A stretch of DNA of 64,000 nt from Silene conica (GCA_029255685.2 CM055313.2:29384579-29448578); one strand, 5' to 3'; shown: positions 10,252 through 23,520, counted from the first letter of the stretch. Numbers and translations: made by a program. Notes: generated by a model not told the origin, from the sequence alone.

Positions 10252-12700
10252 ATTGGTATCAGAGCAATAGGTTGTTTGCATGCTTTCCGTTTACGTTTTT
10301 ACGGAGTTACTAGGATAACAAAATAAAACTTGATACTTCGTTTAGTATAAGATATGGCCGAGATATATTAAGCATGAATACCTACTGTTTTCTAAAATGT
10401 TTTAGAATATTTGGAATATATTTTGCATGAATATTGGTTAATGGTATATTAAATCTCGGTTTTATTAAGTTTTAATGGTTAAAAATTGTTTATTTTGGGA
10501 AAAATAGTTAAAATCGTCTTTTGGCCGAGATTTATCAGTATGTTTTCACATGTATATCCTATGTTATGAATATGAATTTTCGTAAATTATGGACTAATAT
10601 AACATGTGATATAAATTTTAAAGGTTAAAATGCAATAAGATGAATAAAAATGGGTTTGTATAGTTATATTACGAATTTGACTATAAACATTTATGAGTAT
10701 GTCACATGCAATATTTAAAATAGATGTTGAATTTTCCAGAAATTTATCTCAAATATTGCAATATTATAGATTTTCAATGTAAAATTCGGGTAATTAGTGA
10801 CATTATATCGACTTTAATAGTTTAAGTTGGAATTTGGCCATAAATATTTAACACGATGTCATATGTATTATTTCCAGCATGTATAAAAATTTCGAGATTT
10901 TTATCTTATTTTATGCTTGAGAAATAATTTTAAAGGTTAAAATCGTACGATATATGACGAAAATCGTTAAAATTTGCAATAGTTGTTAAAATGGCCGAAA
11001 AATTTGACCCATTATAGTAATATATGATATGTTCATCACTAAAATTTTCTTGGGAGACAAAAGTTTCTGATTTAATTTAATTTTATTTGTTGAAAAGTTG
11101 CATTTAAAATTAAAATAATAAGAGTCATGTAATTAAAAGTTTCGGCTCTTGGGCAGTGTGTAATTTATTTTTCTGTCCATTTTGTGTTCTTAAAGTGTTT
11201 TGGAAGGTGTAAAAATATTATTAGTATTTTATTTGCATTTATGGAATTAATTATTTAATTTTCCGACTTAAAATGCTCGTTTTACGTCTTATTTTCGAAA
11301 TAATGTTAAAACCGTATAAATACTGATATTTTTAAAGTTCTGAAATTTTAAGAACATTCTGGAATTTTCAAAATTTGAATTTTGAAATTTTCGAAATTTT
11401 TATGACTGTTTTGGATTTTTATAATATTTTTCCCGTAAAACCGAGTAATACCGAACAATATTAAAATATTTTAAGTTAAGTCATGTTCAAAGTTTGAGTA
11501 AGACTAAATTTTGAAACCTATATGAGTTGGGATGATTAACTTAAGGATGAATACCGATTCATATTATGCATAGTGTTGTTAAATGTTAAGACACGCGATT
11601 CCATAAACAGAGGTATACGATAACTATTTATATAATTAATATTTAAATAGGACGATTTGGCTTAGGATTTGCATGTTAGTTCATATATTCATAAGCATTG
11701 CATATTTTATTATGAATGTCATGATTTTATTTACGTAATTTTGGGAATTATGTAATTTACTTAGTATGGCCTTAGTTTTAAATCGGTATTTCCCGTAATG
11801 TAAGGGGTTACCGATTCGGTTGTAATTTTGTGATCTCGTATCACCCAATTGTAATTTATTTCTATTTTATAATGTATAAAGTAGACTAGAAAAGTTGTAA
11901 TTTTTGTAAAATCCGGAGATCCTTGAAGACGGTGCCATTCGGAAAGGAGTTCTGACAAGACGGTGTTTACCTCGAAGTGCGTGCCTCGTGAAGTTCAAGG
12001 TACCAAAGGAGTTGGTTTCCGAATTTGTACTTTTATTATTTCTTTCTAGGAAAGGCCATACTAGGGTTTATTTTATGCTTTTATTTTTGCTTTTTATATG
12101 TTTGCATGCATAGCCAAATCGTCATATATCGTCTCATGCATTTTTCGATTTAATCGACCTAGTCATTTATTTTATCGATAATTCACTGACTTAGTTCACT
12201 TAAACGGAGACAGATAATAATTTGACTAGATCTCTTACATATAAATATTGAGACTTAGCCTTACCAAAAAGTACGGACCCATGAATCCCTTCTTCACAAG
12301 AACGTAGGCTCGGCTATACCGGGGTACTAAAACTGTCACGTTGGGTAAGTGGGGTAATAGGATTACACCTTGAAATTTGGTTGATCTCAACGAAAGTATT
12401 CGTAACCGTAGTTGCAATAAGTTCGGGCTAAAGACGATTTTTAGAAAATTGTCGACTGAGAGTTCTAAGGTAGAACCGATTAAAGGGTTAATCCACCAAA
12501 TTATACCGATACGGGTTGAATCGGCTACACCGTGCCCGGATTAGTATGGGTTTGGGTCTCGGGATTGTTTACTTAATTGAGTAAGAGATCATTAAGTAAA
12601 GAACTAATTAACTTGTTTAAGTTTTTTAGTTTAAATTATGAATTTTAAAATGATGTTTTATTTCCTTCATTTTATTGTAGTTTAATTTTCAACATCGACA
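10252..12700 (+). other. Leader of the gag-only copia element
   Basis: The primer-binding site TTGGTATCAGAGCA is at 10253-10266. The following 2.4 kb is A-T rich with no convincing ORF. Such a long untranslated leader is unusual for copia elements and may hold packaging signals (inference). Confidence 0.65.
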
Positions 12701-12878
12701 ATGGCAACCAACGCTCCACCTCTCACTAACGTATCATGGCTTCGGTCCTTTATGGATCGTTGCAAACTCGATAAGCATGGTTCCAATTTTAAGGATTGGG
12801 ATGCGCAGTTACTTTTAGCCGCTCAAAGTGACGATAAGAGTCGTTACCTATCCGAAGCCGCTCCGACCGCTCGTTCAT

Positions 12879-14546
12879 TGATAACACCGTATTTTACCGA
12901 TTTTTAACCCATATTTATCTCTTATTTGAGCGAAAAAAATAACCCGAGTTAGCTTTATTTACTCATTTTAGTGTCAAATAATATATTAGTCGATTAATTT
13001 TGTATAATGCAATTTACATTACTTTCTTGGAGTTTTGGTACGGTTTCTATTTATTTTGTCGTGTAGGTACCTAGGTCGAGCAAAGAGATGCGGGTCGAGT
13101 TGGACCGATGTCAAGAAATAGCCCAAATGAAAATGTGACCCACTGTATTGTCATGCTAGTCCATGACTTTAATGGACTAGAAAAGAAAACCAAAAAAAAG
13201 GAGGACGGGAGGCAGGAAGTTGCCAAGCAACTTCATTTGATATCAGCCAAGCAACGTCATTTTAGGAGGTGGTTCTAGGCAGAGAGCACGGACACCAACA
13301 TTTTCGCACAAGCAGTAGGAAAATAGAGTATGATTACTTAGCTAGATCTAGTTTTCCAAAGAATCAAAACTCTCCCTTTTCTTTACATTTCTTAGTTTAA
13401 TTTTGTTAGTAATTATGGTTTACAACAAATGTATGAAGATTCATTATTTTATGTCTCCTTAATTCAAGTAAGTTGATAACTAATCCTCTTTCTCTTTTTC
13501 ATTTATTTTAAGTTTTATTCTACTTCATTTATGCACTTATTTAATTAAAGTTTCAATCTTTTTTACTCTTGTCATGCTTTATATTATTGTTATTGTTATT
13601 TGTCTAGTGTGATTTAGTTTACTTTAAAGTTTCAATCTTTATTGTTTTTACCATGTTTAATATTGTTATTAGAGTAGTATTTAGTATGTTTAATGTTAAT
13701 GCTTGCATGATTAGTGAGTAGTTTTCTTACTAGGGTGCGATTAGACCCCGACATGTGTAGGTCACCGTCTTAATTCCACCAACTTGGTGTCGAGGGGGAG
13801 TTTATTGGGTTAATTAAGGGGTTTAATTGTCATTACTTTATCTTGTTTGTACCTTGACCTTGAGTCCTTGTCCGTCAACGAGAGTTGGCTAGACTTGAGT
13901 TGGGACACCTTGTTGGGAGTAGTAGCCTCATTGAGTCGAGCCCGAGAGGGAGAACTTGAGAAGGGTGCCTTTAATTTTCGGTTTGAAATCGACCCTCGAG
14001 AGAGGGAGTGGGATGACCGGGGTATAGCGTGGACTTAGAACCTTAGTATTGGGGAAGGGGAGTCAAAATAGGCGTATTTTGGTAAGCTTTGACCCTTGAC
14101 TTAAGGAGTTTGATGCATGAGCCCGAGAGGGAGTTGTGTCGGCATAGCTAGTGTCTCATAGTGAACCCGAGAGGGAGTCTATGAGCGAATTAGAGGCGTC
14201 TCACCATTAACCTTTCCCCTTGGCAACTTGTTATAGGAGTTGAGCGGTAATTTACTAGCGTTGGAAGTCGAAATCGCGCCCTAGGCCTTTCTTTATTGCT
14301 TTTATCTTTTTTTCTATTATTTGTTTGCTTCTTTAGTTTAGTAGCCATAGTTAATTTATGTTTACATGTTTAGTTTGTTTTCTATCTCATTATTGATTCG
14401 CGTAGCTAACTATAATCTAAGACAAGACTAGTACTCAAACTTAACCTCCCTGTGGATCGACCTCGACTACCCTACTACATTAGTTAGTAGTTGAGTTTTA
14501 TAAATAATGTGTTTGATGTGGGGGAGGGCGACAAACCCCGCTATCA
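12879..14546 (+). repeat. 5' LTR of the Athila-type gag-only element
   Basis: 1668 bp, TGATAACA...CTATCA, nearly identical to 18661-20329. It contains several spaced copies of the word CCCGAGAGGGAG (about 13940-14175). Confidence 0.93.
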
Positions 14547-14548
14547 AA

Positions 14549-14566
14549 TGGCGCCGTTGCCGGGGA
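14549..14566 (+). promoter_or_regulatory. Primer-binding site, tRNA-Asp
   Basis: TGGCGCCGTTGCCGGGGA, two bases inside the 5' LTR; complementary to the 3' end of plant tRNA-Asp. Confidence 0.88.
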
Positions 14567-14755
14567 GGTTAACGGATTGATATTAGTTAAGTTTTGGATT
14601 TGTTAGACTATGCTTTTGTTACTTCTTGTTACTTGATACTTGTTGCATGAAACTTGTTGCATGTTTCTTAAATGTTGCATTCTTACTTGTTTCTTGTGAC
14701 TTGTTCTTTTATTTTCTTTTCTTTGGTTTTATCACTTGTTTGAGCAATCTTGACC

Positions 14756-16513
14756 ATGTCTTGCATACGCGATCATTGTAGACCGAACCTTACTCATATT
14801 AACCGGCCTATTAACATTGGGGTTGTGGATGTTGATTATGAGTTTGATATAGGTCTTATTGAGTTGATTAGGCAAGATGTCTTTTGTGGTTTGGAGAGTG
14901 ATGAAGCAATTGAGCATTTGGAGACTTTTGAAGCAAATTGTGACCTTGTCAAGAAAGAGAGACTATCGGACCAAGTGATTAGACTTTTACTCTTTCCCTT
15001 TAGTCTTAAGGGTGAAGCTAAGAGATGGTTACGCTCTCACCCTTCTAGCACCTTTTGCACTTGGGACGACTTAGCTCAAGCCTTTCTAAACAAGTTTTAC
15101 CCTCCTTCTAAAACCACCTTTAGGAAGCGTCAAATCTACACTTTCCAACAAGGTGAGTTTGAGACTTTGAGTGAGACTTGGGATAGGTATAGAGGTTTGT
15201 TGAGAGCTTGTCCCCATCATGGTTTCTCCCCTTGTCAAGTCATGATTACTTTCTTTGATGGTTTGCTTCCTTCTCTTAAAATTTTTGTGACCGTTTCATC
15301 CGGGGTAGGAGCTTTTGATAAATTGAATGTTGATGATGCTAGAGCTTTAATTGAGAACATGTTCCGTGTTGATGAGAATCGAAATTCCATTTGGGCTACT
15401 TTTAGGGGAGAACCACAAAGTAAACTTAAATGTAATGACTATTCTATGTTTGATGCTTTGAGTGGAAATGTGGTCTCTTCTTCTTCTTGTTTTATGGATG
15501 TGCCTTATGTTCAATCACATGTTCCTCCTTCCCCTATGGATGGGTATTCTATGCATGAGTTAACATTATCTTATGATTCTTGTGGTGATGATTCTAATGC
15601 TTGCCTTTCTTATGCATCTCTACCACTTGTGAATTTGAATGTGATGAATGATGTTAATGATGATATGCATATCTTTGACCCTTCTTGTGAATCACCTAGC
15701 CTTTTTCCAAAAGACCTTTCTCCTCACTTGGTAAATGTTGTTGATAATTGTGAGTTTGAAAGTGTAAAATTCGATGATGAGTTGTGGATGGATGAGCTAA
15801 ATAGTGTTCTTTGTGAAAGCTTTGAAGAAATTGGTTTGTGTGAGTTTGAGAGAGTTGGCTTTAAGGTAGACTATGAGGTAGTGGAGAAGGAGTTGGTGAA
15901 AGAGTGTTTGGAGGAGAGTTGCATTTTCAATGAATCTTGGGATGAAGAGAGTCTAAACATGTTTGATGATAGTATTAAGGTGTGTTGGGATGATGATAAT
16001 GATGAATGTATTGACTCCTTAGGTCAACCCACTTTTGAGAGGTTCTTTGAGGAAACATGTGTGCCCACCCCTATACTTGAGGATTACTCTCTTATTCCCA
16101 TTATTTTGCCTCCTCGTGACTTTCTTACTCCTTTACTTGAACCCATGCCTATTGAAGATGATTGTGAGAGTGTTACTAAAGAGGTTATGATGACATTTGG
16201 TTTGTTGCTTGATGATTTCCCGAAGGAAAAATTTGATGATGAGAAGGATGATGTTGTGAGTGACCCTAAGAGTTTTTACCTTCCCTTTGTGAACTTGAAA
16301 TCAAGTGATGAACCTTGTTGTGATTATGTCATTTTTGACTTGCACTCCTTTTCTCACAAGTCGTCTACTATGTTTCTTACTTGGTTATATGCTTTGACTT
16401 GCATATGTTGTTTGATCTCTTATAACCATTTCATTGAAAATTGGTCCTCTTCATTTGATAAGCTATTGAGATCATTGATGGGATTTTTAAATAATCCACT
16501 TGATATGTTTTGA
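14756..16513 (+). CDS. gag: Athila-type gag protein with long acidic C-terminal extension
   Basis: 585 residues, intact. Residues ~40-200 form a Retrotrans_gag domain, with GEAKRWLRSHP and TWDDLAQAFLNKFYP followed by QGEFETLSETWDRYRGLL, all typical of Athila gag. The expected zinc knuckle and pol frame are missing. Instead residues ~215-540 are strongly acidic (runs such as CWDDDNDECID), and near the C-terminus is a hydrophobic stretch MFLTWLYALTCICCLISY that could span a membrane. The start chosen is the first ATG of the frame, 190 bp after the primer site. The protein would package the element's own RNA while enzymes come from elsewhere (inference). The tail is unfamiliar to me. Confidence 0.85.
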   Translation: MSCIRDHCRPNLTHINRPINIGVVDVDYEFDIGLIELIRQDVFCGLESDEAIEHLETFEANCDLVKKERLSDQVIRLLLFPFSLKGEAKRWLRSHPSSTFCTWDDLAQAFLNKFYPPSKTTFRKRQIYTFQQGEFETLSETWDRYRGLLRACPHHGFSPCQVMITFFDGLLPSLKIFVTVSSGVGAFDKLNVDDARALIENMFRVDENRNSIWATFRGEPQSKLKCNDYSMFDALSGNVVSSSSCFMDVPYVQSHVPPSPMDGYSMHELTLSYDSCGDDSNACLSYASLPLVNLNVMNDVNDDMHIFDPSCESPSLFPKDLSPHLVNVVDNCEFESVKFDDELWMDELNSVLCESFEEIGLCEFERVGFKVDYEVVEKELVKECLEESCIFNESWDEESLNMFDDSIKVCWDDDNDECIDSLGQPTFERFFEETCVPTPILEDYSLIPIILPPRDFLTPLLEPMPIEDDCESVTKEVMMTFGLLLDDFPKEKFDDEKDDVVSDPKSFYLPFVNLKSSDEPCCDYVIFDLHSFSHKSSTMFLTWLYALTCICCLISYNHFIENWSSSFDKLLRSLMGFLNNPLDMF

Positions 16514-18660
16514 TTGCATTTTTCTATGCTTTGTTGGTTTGTTTTCTTTTGTTGTTTCTTTTGTGTAGGTATTATGTTCGTGAGCTTCAAGAATCAACAA
16601 CAAAGTGAAGAGTGGAAGTAGAAGAATCAAAGATCATTTTCTTGATGGAATGATCAAAGAGAGAGCTTGAAACGGTGGTATTCTTCATTCTCACTTTCCT
16701 TTTTTTTTCCCTCCCTTGTGTTTAGACATTGAGGACAATGTTCAGTTCAAGTGTGGGGAGGATCGTATTGTTGGTTGGTTGGAGTAATTGGATTGTGGAT
16801 TGATATTGGTGGTGTAATCATGTTCATATGTATTGTAAGGTTGGAGTGTTGATATCTTTGGTGGTGTTTTGTTGTTTTAATTATGTGTTGTCATAGTTTA
16901 ATTTGTCTTTTATCTTAGTAGTATCATGTTTAGTTTTATATGTGTTTTTATTGTGCGCTTATCATTTGAAAAAAAAAACCAAAAAAATTGAAAATTATTC
17001 AAAAATTCAAAAAAAAATGTGCTTTCATTTATTTATTCGAATAAGTGTGGGGAGGAAACTCCCTTGGCATTATCTTGTATATATTGTTGTTTTTGTAATA
17101 ATATGCATAAGTACACTTGGAATATCGGAGGCATATGCTAAGGAGTTAGAAGACGTTTGGTATAATCGCTCTTATCTCTTCTCCTTTTCATTCTCTTTTC
17201 TCTTTTTCATGATTAAGGAGGATGGGCTATGTATGTTGAGGAGGATGTTCCGGTTTTGGAACTTGGTGTTGTGTGCCTATGTGCTGGTAGGATTAGTTGC
17301 ATTAGTCTATTTGACATATAGTTTGATAGTTGCACTTGCATTAGAATATGTTTATATTAGTTGCATTTATAGCATGTAGTTGCATTTAGTAAAATGGTTT
17401 TGAAAATGCCTAATTGAGAACTTTGACAAAATCATTTAAGCCATTGCAAATATTCTTTCTACTTGTGACTTTGCCTTCTAGAATGGTATTGAAACACCCT
17501 AGGTTGTGCTATTCTAGTGTCTTTTGAACCATGATCCGATACCGAGTCAAGGGTTTGCATGTGAGTCACCTTGTCCAACCCCGTGATGTGAAATGGTCTT
17601 GATTAACTTGTCTTGGTGACCTTGATAGACCTGGCGGTTTGGCAACTCAAAAATCAAATTTTCATGAATAATTTTGGAATGCTCAATTCATTAATTTTGG
17701 TGGATATGCCTAAGTGGAAAGAAACCTCTAAAAAAAAGAGAAGTGGAATAAAATTATGTAGTTTAGGTGGAGGCGTACCACTTCGATGTGCTTTGGCGGG
17801 GGGCCAAGGATTTGGCTTTCCACTTGGTCGTGAATTCGACCGCCCAAAGATAGAGTGATTGTCACCCCGATAAACTATTGTCTAGAGATTAACCGGTTGC
17901 CTAATAAGCGATTGGCGAAAGCAAAGGACATTAGCACACGAAGGACAAACCCCATCTCAACTCATGAAATGAAAAAAAAAAAGAAAAAAAATCAAATGAG
18001 GTCAAGTTTTGAATAATCCACCATTTTGTAATGATTTGAGCATTTCACCTCAAAAATCACTTTTGCCATGTCTCCTTGTCGATCTAGGGACGACCCATGA
18101 CCTTTACTTTGTGAAGAATTTAGACTTGTTTTGTCTCTTGCCTCTAGCATCGCGGGGATCATCATTCCGTTCCATCCGATCGCCCTTGACAAAAGTACTT
18201 GGAAAATGTGTATGAAAGTAGCCTAGTGTAGCACTATTTGGAGGTGATTTGTTGTCATCCTTTTAGACTTAGTGACTTGTTGAATTAGTATTTTTGAAGG
18301 AGTTTATGCATTTGAATTTGTTCTCTTTTAGTTGATAATCGTCACTTAGATGAGGAAAGTGGCATTTCCTTTTTGTTGATGCATCCAACTTTCTTCTATA
18401 TGCTTAATTGAGGGATGTATCTAAAATTTTGTGCAAGACCCAACTTGCCTTGCGAGTTATGCTTTACCTCATAAGCAGGACTACGTGAGTTGAAGGGGCG
18501 TTGAGTGCGCTAATACTCATTCGGCTTATTAATTTAGATAGCGGTAAGCGTTGCTTATATTGTGCATTCGTTTGTCCCATTATAATACTACCTTTTGCAT
18601 TTTCTTGAGCTTGGTTTTGAGCTTACTCGAGGACGAGTAAGAGATAAGTGTGGGGAGATT
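16514..18660 (+). other. 3' non-coding region of the Athila-type element with repeated polypurine tracts
   Basis: No pol or env domain. AAGTGTGGGGAGGA-type tracts occur at about 16749 and 17043 as well as at the proper place before the 3' LTR (about 18647-18660). An open frame at 16903-17379 encodes a hydrophobic 158-residue polypeptide of biased composition; I do not consider it supported as a gene. Confidence 0.7.
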
Positions 18661-20329
18661 TGATAACACCGTATTTTACCGATTTTTAACCCATATTTAT
18701 CTCTTATTTGAGCGAAAAAAATAACCCGAGTTAGCTTTATTTACTCATTTTAGTGTCAAATAATATATTAGTCGATTAATTTTGTATAATGCAATTTACA
18801 TTACTTTCTTGGAATTTTGGTACGGTTTCTATTTATTTTGTCGTGTAGGTACCTAGGTCGAGCAAAGAGATGCGGGTCGAGTTGGACCGATGTCAAGAAA
18901 TAGCCCAAATGAAAATGTGACCCACTGTATTGTCATGCTAGTCCATGACTTTAATGGACTATAAAAGAAAACCAAAAAAAAAGGAGGACGGGAGGCAGGA
19001 AGTTGCCAAGCAACTTCATTTGATATCAGCCAAGCAACGTCATTTTAGGAGGTGGTTCTGGGCAGAGAGCACGGACAGCAACATTTTCGCACAAGCAGTA
19101 GGAAAATAGAGTATGATTACTTAGCTAGATCTAGTTTTCCAAAGAATCAAAACTCTCCCTTTTCTTTACATTTCTTAGTTTAATTTTGTTAGTAATTATG
19201 GTTTACAACAATTGTATGAAGATTCATTATTTTATATCTCCTTAATTCAAGTAAGTTGATAACCAATCCTCTTTCCCTTTTTCATTTATTTTAAGTTTTA
19301 TTCTACTTCATTTATGCACTTATTTAATTAAAGTTTCAATCTATTTTACTCTTGTCATGCTTTATATTATTGTTATTGTTATTTGTTTAGTGTGATTTAG
19401 TTTACTTTAAAGTTTCAATCTTTATTGTTTTTACCATGTTTAATATTGTTATTAGAGTAGTATTTAGTATGTTTAATGTTAATGCTTGCATGATTAGTGA
19501 GTAGTTTTCTTACTAGGGTGCGATTAGACCCCGACATGTGTAGGTCACCGTCTTAATTCCACCAACTTGGTGTCGAGGGGGAGTTTATTGGGTTAATTAA
19601 GGGGTTTAATTGTCATTACTTTATCTTGTTTGTACCTTGACCTTGAGTCCTTGTCCGTCAATGAGAGTTGGCTAGACTTGAGTCGGGACACCTTGTTGGG
19701 AGTAGTAGCCTCATTGAGTCGAGCCCGAGAGGGAGAACTTGAGTAGGGTGCCTTTAATTTTCGGTTTGAAATCGACCCTCGAGAGAGGGAGTGGGATGAC
19801 CGGGGTATAGCGTGGACTTAGAACCTTAATATTGGGGAAGGGGAGTCAAAATAGGCGTATTTTGGTAAGCTTTGACCCTTGACTTAAGGAGTTTGATGCA
19901 TGAGCCCGAGAGGGAGTTGTGTCGGCATAGCTAGTGTCTCATAGTGAACCCGAGAGGGAGTCTATGAGCGAATTAGAGGCATCTCACCATTAACCTTTCC
20001 CCTTGGCAACTTGTTATAGGAGTTGAGCGGTAATTTACTAGCGTTGGAAGTCGAAATCGCGCCCTAGGCCTTTCTTTATTGCTTTTATCTATTTTTCTAT
20101 TATTTGTTTGCTTCTTTAGTTTAGTAGCCATAGTTAATTTATGTTTACATGTTTAGTTTGTTTTCTATCTCATTATTGATTCGCGTAGCTAACTATAATC
20201 TAAGACAAGACTAGTACTCAAACTTAACCTTCCTGTGGATCGACCTCGACTACCCTACTACATTAGTTAGTAGTTGAGTTTTATAAATAATGTGTTTGAT
20301 GTGGGGGAGGGCGACAAACCCCGCTATCA
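18661..20329 (+). repeat. 3' LTR of the Athila-type gag-only element
   Basis: 1669 bp, paired with 12879-14546. Confidence 0.93.
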
Positions 20330-21056
20330 TTCATCGGTCCAAAATCGTGAGGCCTATGAAGCCTACATGAAAGAGTCCTCCGCTCTTAAAAATGTGCTCA
20401 TCTTCTCCATGGAGCCGGATCTCCAAAGGAGTATGATAAAGTTGACCACATCGTATGAGATATAGACCAAGCTTGCGACCATGTTTTCGCAAACTCCAAG
20501 GGTGATCCAATATGAGGCGGCCTCCGCCTTCTTTGACATTACGTTGAAGGAAGGGCAAAAGATAAGCCCTCATGTGCTCAAACTCGTTGAGCTCGCGGAG
20601 ACTCTAAAAGCGCAAGACGTTGATGTTCCCGACTCTCTCATTATTGACCGAGTTCTTCACTCGCTCAATAAGGTTAAATCGTATGCTCAATTCCGGGTGA
20701 ATTTTAATATGCGAAACCAAGAGACCACGTTGGATGAGTTGCATAAGATGCTCGTCCAAGCCGAAAGGGACATGGGACTTCATGAAAGTTCCACCAAGGA
20801 TGTTTTAAACATCGAAAAGAAAGGGAAAACGAGCTTCAAAAGAAATGCCTCTAAAGGCAAGGGCAAGAAAACGTTCAAGCCCAAGGCGACTAAAGGAAAG
20901 ACCTTTTCGAAAGGCGCTTCCACCTCATCTTCGAAATCCGAAGACAAGTGCCACTATTGCACGAGGATCGGTCATTGGAAGCGTAATTGCCCCAAATACT
21001 TAAGCGATCTCAAAAATGGGAAGGCAACCGCCTTAGGTAATCATTCTCGTTCATGA

Positions 21057-23520
21057 TTCATGTCATTTATCAACTTATGTATAGTGATACAAATGTGTTG
21101 ATATTTACCCTTTTTTAATTGTTTTAAAGGGCCACCCCCTAATAATGATAAGGGCAAGGAGAAGGAAGCATGAGGTTCCTTACTTGGATGGCTACGGTAG
21201 CATCCAATTGATCGAAGACTTGAAGAGCTAGACTCTAATTTTCATATCGTCTTCTTTCATATTTTGCATTTTATTTATGGAAAAATTTACTTTCTTGTAA
21301 GACAAGGATTAAAATCCTAAAACAATGGTTGTAATTTTGGATATTGGTGACTTGGTTTTCAACCCGAGTCACTACTTTTGTTCTTAATCAATGTCTTGAT
21401 TTCTCAAATAAATTGCATACCTTGTTTAAACATGAATAATTGTGATTATATCACGCAATAAACATTGATACGATCAATATAATATAATCAACGTGTTGAT
21501 TAAAACGGAAAAAACACCCCATGAGATACTTTCAATCAAAATACAACAACATTAGTTCATTATAAGATTTTCATTTTAAGTGAAAATGAGAATGTATTCA
21601 TCACACCTATAAAACTTCAAACATTCATATGCATTGGTTAATCGAAATAGCTATCCTTATACGAATAAAGGTTTTTGTTAGAAGGATAGAGTGGGAGAAA
21701 ATATTTCGCTCGCAAACCAATGATAAAAATAAAGGATCTTAGAGAAGATTCCTACATGGGAGTCTTAAGAAGAGCCCTAAATGAATGAATTGAAGAAACT
21801 ACGAGAGGACACTGAAGAAACTACGGGAGGACACTTGAAAAAAGTTCCTTATGTTCATTGTTTCCGTGAGAAACCCCGTATGAATTCGGAAGGAATATCG
21901 GCTCCTTGAGATAATGATTTTTCAAAGATTATAAGATAATAGAGGAGAAATCATCTATCTATACGGGAGGAAAGACCGGTTCCTTAAATAAATGTTTTTT
22001 CTAAATTTATAAGATAAAAGAGAAGTAATCATCTCAATCCTCTCAATGTAATTATAAGGGAATTTCATGTCATTTTCGTCTCGAGGAAACGAAGACATGA
22101 AAGAAGTTGATGATTGATTGAATTAAAATAGATCACTATAGGGATAGTGATGATGATAATGATTCAAGATATAAATAAAAGATTTACATGCAAGAAATGA
22201 AAGGTTCATTTAAAAGATCGAGTAATATTGATTTTAGTGGGAGCAATGTTCATTAAAAGAATTAAGCCTACCATTTAGAGAGGATGGGTGATTCTTTAAG
22301 GTGTAAAGAATAAGAGGTTTTCAATTCTACATGATCAAATACCTTATATCATACGATGCTGGAGCTTTACGGGAAGTTTTATTATATTGATAATAAAAGG
22401 TCGCCCATTAGAAATCAAAATGGTGATAAATAGCCAAGATGTTTGAAAATAGTAAGAGTGATGAAATCACTAATAACTACAATATAGATTTCAGCACATA
22501 AGTGACTAGATAATTCCGAGTGATTCTTTAATCCCTCTTGTATATCAATACGTCACGAGTTATAAGATAACAGTGGGAGCTTCCCTCAGGAAAGGAATCT
22601 CAAAATCTAGAATGGGTTCTAGATATGTGCTCAAATAAGATCATATCATGTGAGATAATATGAGGTGGAAGGAGACCAAAATTTGTATGTTTTTGCAATC
22701 ATGAATAAAAGTTTATTCGCAAAACATTATTACAAATAGATGATCGTGCATCAAATGCAATGAAATGGTATTGACTGTTTTTGCATGACAATGTCTTTTG
22801 AGTTATAATTAACTCAGAATAAAAGATACTTTGTCAAAGTCCAAATGGGTTGTATGAGACAATATTGAACCCCATAAGTGAACTGGATTGACTTAGTATA
22901 GCCCCTAGCCGCTTACATGAGGTGACATCTCAAAGCGACTAGAATGTGAGGCGATTGATGGCAAGTTCAAGTGCCATAGAGTCATATGTGATGACTAGTC
23001 GATCACATAGGCAGACTGCTAGAGACACTCTGTCGGGCGAAGTGACCGCTTATAGAGTTCTGGAAATTTTATAATAGCCGGGTCGTGGCAAGAGCTGCTA
23101 TAGTATTCTTGTGAGTCAATTCTTAGACTAAAGACTACTCTCCCAAGATGGTACAGTTTAGGCATAGCCTTGATCCATTCTCTACGACTTTTCGTAACTG
23201 GAGTCAAAAGGGATTGCTTCAGGCTGTGACTGACTGTGACTAGTTGAAGGAAGTAGTGCGATAGAAATTGTCCACCCCTTGTCAGGGTTGTTCAAATCTC
23301 AAGGCCACTCGAGGAGAAGTTAACTGGAAATGCGTGGCCACGCTCGGAAGGTATCTATGGTAGATAATTCCGGTCAGACAGTTGTTCTCCAGATCGAGGA
23401 AACCACTCATGATACGATCGAATGCAAGTACGACCTCAGAGAGACATCTTGCATTGAGTGGGAGATTGTAATAGGCCAAGAGAATTGGTGACGCACACTT
23501 GTCGAGGACAAGTGGGAGAT
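21057..23520 (+). other. 3' non-coding region and polypurine tract of the gag-only copia element
   Basis: Contains only short frames. The last ~100 bp, ending in the tract AAGTGGGAGAT (23510-23520), resembles the matching part of the copia element at 51,238-51,350 on the other strand. Confidence 0.75.

Larger units (their letters stand above)
12879..20329 (+). mobile_element. Gag-only Athila-type gypsy element, complete
   Basis: LTRs 12879-14546 (1668 bp) and 18661-20329 (1669 bp) begin TGATAACACC and end GCTATCA. Target duplication TTCAT is at 12874-12878 and 20330-20334. The primer site TGGCGCCGTTGCCGGGGA (14549-14566) fits tRNA-Asp, as used by Athila-type elements. A polypurine tract AAGTGTGGGGAG precedes the 3' LTR. 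The only coding region is a gag (14756-16513); no pol domain is present in the remaining 2.1 kb. I see about 18 LTR differences (~1%), similar to the host copia element, consistent with insertion not long after it. Confidence 0.93.
12701..21056 (+). pseudogene. gag: Copia-type gag, split by a gypsy element and with one nonsense codon
   Basis: The first part, 12701-12878 (starting MATNAPPLTNVSWLRSF), joins in frame to 20335-21056 once the inserted element and one copy of TTCAT are left out, giving 300 codons. The only other lesion seen is a TAG at 20463-20465. The N-terminal half is a copia gag (UBN2/Retrotran_gag type); near the C-terminus after a Lys-rich stretch is the zinc knuckle CHYCTRIGHWKRNC (CX2CX4HX4C). 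The frame ends shortly after the knuckle, where an autonomous element would continue into protease. The knuckle and the residues after it resemble those of the element at 56,650-56,750. Confidence 0.88.

Noticed and set aside
10253..10266. tRNA-like sequence near the LTR ends (also 3801, 14549, 38811)
   Set aside because: Only the 3' tRNA complement is present, as expected for primer-binding sites; no tRNA cloverleaf was seen.
16903..17379. Hydrophobic 158-residue ORF in the Athila-type element
   Set aside because: Composition follows T-rich non-coding sequence and it includes a polypurine tract; no domain.
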